Shown here: piece by piece, positions 1 through 5,683 of the stretch
How the letters are laid out: every line of letters begins with the position of its first letter
Numbering within the stretch: the first letter of the stretch is position 1
Assembly: GCA_030833605.1 (NCBI GenBank)
Contig: JAURGV010000161.1
Span: forward strand, 1 to 5,683
Length of the DNA stretch: 5,683 bases
Reading direction: 5' to 3'
DNA from: Rhodothermales bacterium
GTDB lineage: Bacteria > Bacteroidota > Rhodothermia > Rhodothermales > UBA10348
The notes under the pieces: model-generated
Databases searched by the model: none
Seen by the model: the letters and a program-made list of their open reading frames with translations, nothing else
Told to the model about the DNA's origin: nothing
Program-made: the position numbers and the translations under genes

Positions 1-1
1 T

Positions 2-1918
2 ATTGGTTATTCTGGAATGTCCGTTGGGTATTTGAAACAGGAAACACAGGAAGTAGGTGCGGTTCGCACGGTTTTGGACGAAACCATGCTGGCCTTTGAG
101 GACATTTTAAATCTTGAAAAAGAAGAACTGCGCCTCATCGAGCAGATGGAAGTGGAAACGGACCACGAGTCGGAAGCCTACCACAAGGTTATGGAGGCGT
201 TTAATCGGGTTCATGAGCAACTTCAAGCCACCGATATTCATCTCATCAAGCCCAAAACCGAGGCCGTTTTAACGGGTCTAGGCTTCAATCCCGACGATTT
301 AGACCGACCGCTGGCTACCTTTTCTGGGGGTTGGAGAATGCGAGTCGCCCTTGCAAGATTGCTCCTTCAGCAACCCGACGTTTTGCTTTTGGACGAACCA
401 ACCAACCACCTGGACATTGACAGTATTGATTGGCTCGAAGAGTATCTGAAGGCCTATCCAGGCACGGTTGTCCTGGTCTCGCACGATAGATATTTCTTGG
501 ATCGCATGGTAAACACCACCATCGAACTGGTCCAAGGTCAGTTGACTGAATACGCAGGTAACTATGCGTTTTACCTCGAAGATCGCGCGCTACGACGTGA
601 GCATCAGCAATCGGCGTATGTGAACCAACAGAAATTCATTGCAGATAACGAACGGTTCATTGAACGCTTTCGCTCCAAAGCATCTAAAGCCACACAGGTT
701 CAATCCCGTGTGAAAATGATGGCGAAACTAGAGCGCGTGACTCCTCCGCCAGCCGATCAAGCGAAAATTTCCTTCCGATTCCCTGAGCCCCCACGGTCAG
801 GCCGAACCGTCATGGAAATCCCGATGTTTTCAAAGAAATACGACTCTGAAAACGGCGAAATATCGGTATTTGATAAAGCGGGCCCGTTGATGATCGAACG
901 GGGAGACAAAATTGCGCTAATCGGCAAAAATGGAGCCGGTAAATCAACCCTCGCCCGCATTCTTCTCGGAAAAGAACCGTTTGACGGCGAACGAAAAGAA
1001 GGCTATAACGTCGCCATGACGTTCTTCGCGCAGCACCAGGCCGAATCGCTCGACAGAAAATCGAACCCACTAGACGCCTTGCGCGCTGTAGCCTCATCGC
1101 AAAGTGAAACCGAGCTCAGAACCCTTCTCGGGGCATTTTTATTTAGCGGAGACGATGTTTACAAGACCATCGGCGTGTTATCGGGAGGCGAAAGGAGCCG
1201 CGTGGCACTGGCAAGAACGCTTGCTTCTCCGGCCAACCTCCTGATTCTGGATGAGCCTACGAACCACCTTGATATTCAGTCCATTGGAGTGTTAACCGAA
1301 GCGTTACGGCAATACACCGGCACCTTTGTGGTCGTCTCGCACGACAGGCATTTCTTGGATCGGGTTGTAAATAAAGTGTGGCGCGTAGAAGACGGGGGCG
1401 TGCGTCAATTCGATGGTAACTTCTCCGACTACTCTTGGCAGGTAGAACACGGTACGGCCAGTACGCTTGCGGAATCGGAAGCGCTTCGGAAAGGATCCAC
1501 ATCGGGCGGTAACCAAAATGGATCTGGAGCGTCCAGTCGACCCGCAACCACTACGGGTAGCTCGTCTACTGGAGGCGGACCTAAAACCAAGGAACAGAAG
1601 CGCCAAGAAGCAGAGGAAAGAGCCAAACTGCGAGCAAAACAGACCGAAAAGGAGACGCATAAAAGCACTTCAAAAGTGGCTGGCTTGAACAACTACAAGC
1701 TCAAGATGGAGTACGAGCGCGTCGAAGCAGAAGTCGAACGATTAGAAAGTGCCAACAAGAATATGGCACTTCGCCTGGCCGATGTCAGTACGTTTTCGGA
1801 TTCCAATTCCGGGAATAAAATGCTAGCCGAATACGAAACCGCGCAGAAAAAGCTGGCCCAATTAAACAAAGAATGGGAAGAATTAGCATCTGAGATGGGC
1901 ACCCGCGGACTTCAGTAG
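2..1918 (+). CDS. ABC-F family ATPase (ribosome-associated, duplicated ATP-binding cassette), 5'-truncated by window
   Basis: ABC-F proteins are soluble double-ATPases without membrane segments that bind the ribosomal E site and help stalled or slow translation; some confer antibiotic protection. The frame is open from base 2, so the ATG at 17 (used here as residue 1) is internal: it lies in VGYLKQE, the Q-loop strand of the first cassette, and the first Walker A is outside the window. Visible in order: first signature FSGGW (102-106), Walker B with LLLDEPTNHLD (123-133), H-loop His156, the charged helical inter-domain linker that contacts P-site tRNA (about 185-245), second Walker A GKNGAGKST (303-311), signature LSGGE (388-392), Walker B LLILDEPTNHLD (408-419) and H-loop His442. 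A Ser/Thr/Gly-rich stretch (about 493-522) then leads to a charged coiled-coil tail (about 523-627), as in Uup-type members. Both visible catalytic glutamates are intact, so it should be active. I cannot assign a subfamily or say whether it gives antibiotic resistance; a housekeeping role is the simpler reading. Confidence 0.95.
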   Translation: MGYSGMSVGYLKQETQEVGAVRTVLDETMLAFEDILNLEKEELRLIEQMEVETDHESEAYHKVMEAFNRVHEQLQATDIHLIKPKTEAVLTGLGFNPDDLDRPLATFSGGWRMRVALARLLLQQPDVLLLDEPTNHLDIDSIDWLEEYLKAYPGTVVLVSHDRYFLDRMVNTTIELVQGQLTEYAGNYAFYLEDRALRREHQQSAYVNQQKFIADNERFIERFRSKASKATQVQSRVKMMAKLERVTPPPADQAKISFRFPEPPRSGRTVMEIPMFSKKYDSENGEISVFDKAGPLMIERGDKIALIGKNGAGKSTLARILLGKEPFDGERKEGYNVAMTFFAQHQAESLDRKSNPLDALRAVASSQSETELRTLLGAFLFSGDDVYKTIGVLSGGERSRVALARTLASPANLLILDEPTNHLDIQSIGVLTEALRQYTGTFVVVSHDRHFLDRVVNKVWRVEDGGVRQFDGNFSDYSWQVEHGTASTLAESEALRKGSTSGGNQNGSGASSRPATTTGSSSTGGGPKTKEQKRQEAEERAKLRAKQTEKETHKSTSKVAGLNNYKLKMEYERVEAEVERLESANKNMALRLADVSTFSDSNSGNKMLAEYETAQKKLAQLNKEWEELASEMGTRGLQ

Positions 1919-1931
1919 AGTACTGATCTAA

Positions 1932-3134
1932 ATGAACGCGGGGCGATCCATGAACTTCCGAGTCCTTTTATTGATGTTTTTATGGTGCGGGTGGATGCTG
2001 ATGGCACCGCCTGCGCAGAGTCAGATTTTCAAAATACCATCTCCAGATACGTTAGCGGGCAACTTTTTTGGGTCGTCCGTAGACATGGATGGTGATACGA
2101 TGGTCGTTGGAAGCTCTGGAAGCAACGCTTGTGGCCCCAATTCAGGAGCGGCCTACGTCTACCGGCGACAGGAAAACAACACGTGGAAATTAAGTGCTAC
2201 CCTTCAGCCCACCGACTGTCAAGCCGAGCACTTTTTCGGGAAAACGGTTGCTATCCAAAACAATCGCATCTTAGTTGCTGCGTTTCGAGCGTCTTTCAAT
2301 CAGCGGGACTCCAACGGGGTCTACATTTTTGAAAAGGAAGGCGACGAATGGGTTCAAAAACAACGGCTCATTGACCCGAATAAGGGTGAGTTTGGTGCAT
2401 TTGGGTCGTCGGTAGCCCTCCATGATGATCGCATTTTAATTACCGCTGCTGGTGGTAATCCGTCGCTTTCCCAAGCTGGTGGGGCAGGATATGTGTATGA
2501 ACCCAACGATTCCCGGCGCTGGACCCTAGCCGCAACCTTGGTATCTGACACACCCCGTTTTAATGGTGTTTTTGGTACATCGTGCGACATCCAGGGCAAT
2601 CGATTGGTGATATCTTCGTCGGCAGCCGCTCCAGGAAGCCCGGGAAGAGCAACCATTTATGACTATTTTGAGGCAGATAGGTCCTGGAAGAAATCGGGCA
2701 CAATTGGGTCTATTGCGTCTTTTTTCATGCCGCTAGATTTGGACGGCGACCGGATTTTGGTAGGAGAAAGTAAAGCCGGAAAAAGTGAGTCAGGTCGGGC
2801 ACGATTGTTTGAGTTACGGGACTCGAAATGGATCGAAACCACCGTATTTCAACCGCAATTACCCTATGCTTATGGCGCTTTTGGATCCCTCGTTGCCATG
2901 CGTAATGATACCGTGCTTATCGTAGGCTTTGACGAACAATTGGAGCGCGACAAGAATGTAGATCGCGTGCTCTATGTGTTTCAAAAAGGACCCGAAAAAT
3001 GGTCGCAGAAAAGCATATTAGACGTAGGAAGCCCCTTTTTCGGCTCATCTATAGCCGTTTTTGGCGGCCAAGCCTTGGTAGGAGAATCCTCAGAGCGCTC
3101 GTTCGGAGCGGCATACGTGGTACAGATTAATTGA
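1932..3134 (+). CDS. Secreted FG-GAP repeat protein, predicted seven-bladed beta-propeller
   Basis: A 400-residue protein of unknown function. Residues 7-30 look like a classic signal peptide (NFR, then a hydrophobic stretch rich in Leu, Met and Trp, then PPAQS), so the mature protein probably starts near Gln31. The second ATG at 1950 gives a tighter signal peptide and is an equally good start; neither has a clear Shine-Dalgarno. The mature part is seven repeats of 51-57 residues of the FG-GAP type: FG, a short strand ending in a VVG-like motif, a loop, then a YVY-like strand and a W-containing strand. FG positions are 46, 102, 157, 214, (265, degenerate FM), 317 and 370. The seventh repeat stops at YVVQIN without its last strand, while the N-terminus (IFKIPSPDT) looks like that missing strand, suggesting closure of the ring. 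There is no visible sorting domain, lipobox or enzyme domain. Such propellers usually bind proteins, glycans or calcium; the ligand here is unknown. It follows the ABC-F gene by 13 bases and may be cotranscribed. Confidence 0.87.
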   Translation: MNAGRSMNFRVLLLMFLWCGWMLMAPPAQSQIFKIPSPDTLAGNFFGSSVDMDGDTMVVGSSGSNACGPNSGAAYVYRRQENNTWKLSATLQPTDCQAEHFFGKTVAIQNNRILVAAFRASFNQRDSNGVYIFEKEGDEWVQKQRLIDPNKGEFGAFGSSVALHDDRILITAAGGNPSLSQAGGAGYVYEPNDSRRWTLAATLVSDTPRFNGVFGTSCDIQGNRLVISSSAAAPGSPGRATIYDYFEADRSWKKSGTIGSIASFFMPLDLDGDRILVGESKAGKSESGRARLFELRDSKWIETTVFQPQLPYAYGAFGSLVAMRNDTVLIVGFDEQLERDKNVDRVLYVFQKGPEKWSQKSILDVGSPFFGSSIAVFGGQALVGESSERSFGAAYVVQIN

Positions 3135-3197
3135 AGCCTGTGTGGCACGGATTGTCTTATGCGGCACAGATCGCCTTACGTGGTACAGATTAATTGA
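3114..3197. repeat. Short degenerate repeat array with a 21-bp exact direct repeat at its ends
   Basis: The core G(T/C)GG(T/C)AC(A/G)GAT(T/C) occurs four times, at 3117-3128, 3142-3153, 3161-3172 and 3180-3191, with start-to-start spacings of 25, 19 and 19 bases. The outer two units are part of an exact 21-base direct repeat (3114-3134 and 3177-3197), 63 bases apart. The first unit contains the last six codons and the TGA stop of the propeller gene; the rest lies in the gap before the convergent msrA. All differences between the four cores are transitions. No function can be read from this; it may be a decayed tandem duplication of the gene end or a local member of a dispersed repeat family. 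Confidence 0.75.
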
Positions 3198-3226
3198 GTT
3201 GAGGGCCTGCCCCGATCGCAGGAATC

Positions 3227-3721
3227 CTAAAACCGCTTGGTATACACGTGGCAATACGGCGACCCGCCGGTTTTATTGTAGTAGTCCTGATGGTAATCTT
3301 CAGCGGTATAATAGGGACCAGCTGGGGTCACTTTTGTCGCAACGGATAGGCCATCTCCTACTAACACATCAATTAATTGGTTAGCAATTTCGGCCTGTTC
3401 ATCACTGAACACAAAGATTTCAGATCGATATTGCGTTCCAACATCAGGTCCTTGACGATTGACTTGGGTCGGATCGTGGGTCTCGAAAAACAGTCGGGTC
3501 AACGTCTCATAACTGACCACTGCAGGATCGAAAACAACTTTGACGACTTCGGCGTGGCCGGTCGTACCTCTGCACACCTCACGATACGCAGGGTTTTTTA
3601 TGTGCCCGCCGGTAAAACCCACAGAAGTTTCGAGGACACCTTTCTGCCTTTTAAAGTGAAACTCCGTTCCCCAGAAGCAACCTGAAGCAAAAAGAGCCGT
3701 CTCCGTTTTTTGAATTGACAT
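3227..3721 (-). CDS. msrA: Peptide-methionine (S)-S-oxide reductase MsrA
   Basis: MsrA reduces the S epimer of methionine sulfoxide, in proteins or free, back to methionine, with thioredoxin usually regenerating the enzyme. The 164-residue protein has the diagnostic GCFWG motif at 14-18 with catalytic Cys15, followed by Glu20, the GTTGHAE motif (52-58), QGPDVGTQYRS (90-100) and TAEDYHQDYY (139-148). Cys157 in the C-terminal YCH segment sits where the resolving cysteine of the E. coli enzyme lies; the second recycling cysteine found at the end of the E. coli protein is absent, as the chain stops at YTKRF. There is no signal peptide, so it should be cytosolic. It starts with ATG 15 bases after the msrB stop on the same strand, which suggests one transcript with msrB first. 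It converges with the propeller gene, the stops being 92 bases apart. Confidence 0.97.
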   Translation of the reverse strand: MSIQKTETALFASGCFWGTEFHFKRQKGVLETSVGFTGGHIKNPAYREVCRGTTGHAEVVKVVFDPAVVSYETLTRLFFETHDPTQVNRQGPDVGTQYRSEIFVFSDEQAEIANQLIDVLVGDGLSVATKVTPAGPYYTAEDYHQDYYNKTGGSPYCHVYTKRF

Positions 3722-3736
3722 ACGTTTAATCTCAGG

Positions 3737-4096
3737 TCAGTCTGTTTTCGGAATGAATTTCATCGATAGGGAATTGACGCAGTGTCGCGTGTTCTTTTTT
3801 GTAAACCGCTCTCCTTGAAACACATGACCTAGGTGGCCACCGCAGTTTGAACAAACAATTTCAACACGTCTCCCATCTCTGTCCGGTATACGAGACACGG
3901 CATCCGAGAGGTTGTCATCGAAACTAGGCCATCCACATCCGGAAGAAAATTTCGATTCTGAGGTATACAAGGGAGCATCGCACTGCTTACAAGCGTACGT
4001 ACCGTCCGCATAAAAGGAATCGTACTTTCCTGAATAGGGAGATTCGGTACCTTTATGAACGATAATGCGTTCTTCTTCTGGGGTTAATTTATTCAT
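3737..4096 (-). CDS. msrB: Peptide-methionine (R)-S-oxide reductase MsrB
   Basis: MsrB reduces the R epimer of methionine sulfoxide, complementing MsrA. I place the start at the ATG at 4096, giving 119 residues beginning MNKLTPEEERII, because LTPEE is the usual beginning of the domain. A longer reading from 4105 would need a TTG start and adds only three residues. In the ATG numbering, the structural zinc site is complete: CKQC (36, 39) and CSNC (82, 85). KFSSGCGWPSF (49-59) holds Cys54, a position used as resolving cysteine in some members. GGHLGHVF (86-93) and TRHCVNS (103-109), with catalytic Cys106, are the family signatures. It is a cysteine-type rather than selenocysteine form. No signal peptide is present, so it is probably cytosolic. 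It is the promoter-proximal gene of an msrB-msrA unit and is divergent from the metallopeptidase gene. Confidence 0.97.
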   Translation of the reverse strand: MNKLTPEEERIIVHKGTESPYSGKYDSFYADGTYACKQCDAPLYTSESKFSSGCGWPSFDDNLSDAVSRIPDRDGRRVEIVCSNCGGHLGHVFQGERFTKKNTRHCVNSLSMKFIPKTD

Positions 4097-4250
4097 GGAG
4101 CTCAAATTGAGAATGGTCCGATTGTTGTCATCTCTTTTTTCATTCTATTGACCCGCTAATTTCGTCCATTCGGATCGATTGCCAAAGAGCATCGCGCAAC
4201 TTCTTGTATTTATGTATTTCGAAAACGCCCACTACATCTTTACACGCACC
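4097..4250. promoter_or_regulatory. Divergent intergenic region, presumed to hold promoters for msrB (-) and the metallopeptidase gene (+)
   Basis: These 154 bases separate two divergently read genes, so both promoters should lie here unless transcripts come from further away. I looked for Bacteroidota-type boxes (TTG near -33 with TAnnTTTG near -7) and sigma-70-type boxes. There are isolated partial matches only: TTGAC at 4148-4152 on the plus strand, TTGGCA at 4185-4180 on the minus strand, and AT-rich TATTTATGTATTTC at 4207-4220. None has a correctly spaced partner good enough to call. There is no convincing palindromic operator. A 13-codon open frame on the minus strand (4143-4102) ends 5 bases before the msrB ATG. 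Confidence 0.35.
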
Positions 4251-5683
4251 ATGCGATTCCTAATCGTACTTGTTATTTGTGCTTTTGCCAGCCAAAATGT
4301 TTCTGCACAGGAAATAGGGCGCCTAGCTGGTAAAAACCTCTCGGGCTCCACTTCTCGATCGATCACCTCCAACGATGTAATCTGGACCCACATCACACCT
4401 GCTCTCATCACTTCGGAAGAAGGGCAACGTGCGCTCAAGGAATATCAGGTTCAAAAAAACAACGGGTTATTTCCTGCGAGAAAAGGAGGATCTAATACCC
4501 TTGGCGAGAAAAAGAACTTTTTGGTTCTAAATATCAAAACCAATGTCGAAAGCAATGTTGAATTCACTCTTATGGCTGAGGAATCAACGTTTAATCTTTG
4601 GGTTGAAACCAGCCAATTGGTTGCCAATGGAGGCAAAGTAACGGCCAATGACATTAGTCAGTTGGCAGCAGCTGCTGGAAGTCAAACACCATCTGGATCC
4701 ATCAATCCGTCCAAAGGGATAATTGCCTTAGACGAACAAGTGTTTGGACCACCGTCTGATGTCGATTCGAACGGAAAAATGGAGATACTGCTCCACGATA
4801 TCAAAGATTTTTACGATCCAGCAAATGGCAATAACTCGGCCATTGGGGGCTTTTTCTATCCAAAAGACCTTGTTTCTCCCAATCGGCAAGACATTATTCA
4901 TCTGGACACGGTTCCGGGAATGTATTCGTTGAGTGGCACGCCCAAATCGCAAACCGATCTGCAGCAAACCCTAGCACATGAATACGAGCACCTGATTATG
5001 TCTGCCAATAAGGGAAGCGAAGCCGCTTTTATTAGTGAAGGTCAGGCTGAATGGGCCGAGGTAGCCACAGGGTATACACCTCGCTCAATTAACTATCTAA
5101 GTTCTTCCGTGGAGCGTGCCCGAAGTTTGCTTTCATTCCGAGAAGATCAGCCCTACGGCGGCCCTGATTCGGAAGACTATCAACGGGGCGGATTGTGGAC
5201 CAACTACCTAGCGGACCAATTGGGATGGGAAAAAGCGGGACTCATTTCCCGGACCAATGGCCAAGGAGCATCTACTTACATCAATATGCTCAATTCATCC
5301 GGTTTACCCGTGAACTTGTTAGAAGATTATGTCCTAGGTTTTCATGTCGCGAACTTAATTAATGATCGGTCTACCGTGGGAGCTTTCGGGTACAAAACGC
5401 CTTCGCGAACCAGTGTCAAAGTAACGGGCGTTAACACGATTGACGGGCAATCGGCCGTTGGTACGGTAAAATCTGCTACGGTCAATTCGGGTTCGGTTGT
5501 GTACCAACAGTGGACCAACGTAGGCTCATTCACCTTGTCCATGGACAGCAGTCCCACGTCTCGGCGAGGAGATCTAAAAGGTATTCTCATTTTTGATTCA
5601 CCCAACGGAACGAGATCGTTCGAGCCGTTTTCGGCGGGCGGTGAAGGAGTTTCGAAGGTCGGAAATTTCGAATCGGTGTATCT
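4251..5683 (+). CDS. Secreted zinc metallopeptidase, HExxH type, M30 (hyicolysin)-like, 3'-truncated by window
   Basis: The frame from ATG 4251 stays open for 477 codons and runs off the window, so the C-terminus is unseen. Residues 1-20 form a signal peptide (MRFLIVLVICAFAS, then NVSAQ), so the enzyme is exported. Residues 169-219 carry an acidic segment (DVDSNGKMEILLHDI), then GGFFYP and DIIHLDT, which precede the active site in hyicolysin-like peptidases. The zinc motif is HEYEH at 243-247, with Glu244 the expected general base; SEGQAEW follows, and Glu263 is the likely third zinc ligand, as in other gluzincins. After the catalytic domain (to about 370) comes a beta-rich part (about 385-477, including VVYQQW and FTLSMDSS) typical of accessory domains in these proteins. 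Expected role: extracellular protein degradation or processing; the substrate is unknown. A sorting domain may follow beyond the window. Family assignment rests on motif order recalled from memory, so the exact family is less sure than the metallopeptidase call. Confidence 0.87.
   Translation, partial: MRFLIVLVICAFASQNVSAQEIGRLAGKNLSGSTSRSITSNDVIWTHITPALITSEEGQRALKEYQVQKNNGLFPARKGGSNTLGEKKNFLVLNIKTNVESNVEFTLMAEESTFNLWVETSQLVANGGKVTANDISQLAAAAGSQTPSGSINPSKGIIALDEQVFGPPSDVDSNGKMEILLHDIKDFYDPANGNNSAIGGFFYPKDLVSPNRQDIIHLDTVPGMYSLSGTPKSQTDLQQTLAHEYEHLIMSANKGSEAAFISEGQAEWAEVATGYTPRSINYLSSSVERARSLLSFREDQPYGGPDSEDYQRGGLWTNYLADQLGWEKAGLISRTNGQGASTYINMLNSSGLPVNLLEDYVLGFHVANLINDRSTVGAFGYKTPSRTSVKVTGVNTIDGQSAVGTVKSATVNSGSVVYQQWTNVGSFTLSMDSSPTSRRGDLKGILIFDSPNGTRSFEPFSAGGEGVSKVGNFESVY

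Noticed and set aside
17..19. ATG at 17 as the true start of the ABC-F gene
   Set aside because: The frame continues upstream to the window edge, and this Met lies in the Q-loop region of the first cassette; starting here would omit the first Walker A while keeping its signature and Walker B.
810..1692. Minus-strand frames of 87-118 codons opposite the ABC-F gene
   Set aside because: They mirror the codon pattern of a strongly conserved gene and their translations are rich in Arg, Ser and Leu without any motif.
3206..3222. Hairpin CCTGC-7-base loop-GCAGG just after the msrA stop, a possible terminator between the convergent genes
   Set aside because: The stem is only five base pairs, and there is no run of T after it on either strand, so an intrinsic terminator cannot be claimed.
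3142..3384. An 80-codon plus-strand open frame across the repeat array and the 3' end of msrA
   Set aside because: It opens inside the repeat, overlaps antisense to a well-supported msrA, and its translation shows no domain or signal.
3674..3691. Direct repeat GAAGCAA, 11 bases apart
   Set aside because: It falls within msrA codons for the conserved segment around the catalytic cysteine and is explained by coding.
4097..4105. TTG at 4105 as the msrB start
   Set aside because: It adds three residues with no family match; the ATG at 4096 lies directly before the conserved LTPEE start of the domain.
4232..4967. Several 67-79 codon minus-strand frames opposite the metallopeptidase gene
   Set aside because: They are antisense to a long open frame with clear signal peptide and catalytic motif, and show no recognisable protein features.

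Overview
The window carries five protein-coding genes packed closely together, with no RNA gene, transposase, CRISPR array or integrase that I can see. The organism looks like a free-living bacterium of the Bacteroidota/Rhodothermota/Balneolota kind. The reasons are the moderate base composition, the lack of convincing Shine-Dalgarno sequences, signal peptides ending in SAQ or SQ, and the mix of secreted FG-GAP and metallopeptidase proteins beside housekeeping genes. This is inference from style, not from a marker gene.

Layout: (1) positions 2-1918 (+) hold the 3' part of a gene for an ABC-F ATPase, a soluble ribosome-associated double-ATPase; its first Walker A lies upstream of the window. 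(2) Positions 1932-3134 (+) start 13 bases later and encode a secreted protein that consists almost entirely of a seven-bladed FG-GAP beta-propeller. (3) Positions 3114-3197, at the 3' end of that gene, hold a short degenerate repeat array whose first unit contains the last codons and stop of the propeller gene. (4) Positions 3227-4096 (-) form a two-gene unit, msrB then msrA, encoding the two methionine sulfoxide reductases that repair the R and S sulfoxides of oxidised methionine. (5) A 154-base divergent intergenic region follows. (6) From 4251 (+) to the window end runs an open reading frame without a stop: a secreted zinc metallopeptidase with a HEYEH motif, resembling the hyicolysin/M30-like group, truncated by the window edge.

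Functionally these are two themes rather than one system. The ABC-F protein and the Msr pair are cytosolic maintenance functions (translation, oxidative repair). The propeller protein and the metallopeptidase are exported. No gene neighbourhood here points clearly to a new multi-gene system. The least explained items are the repeat array with its in-frame copy of the propeller gene's end, and the minimal stand-alone propeller itself.
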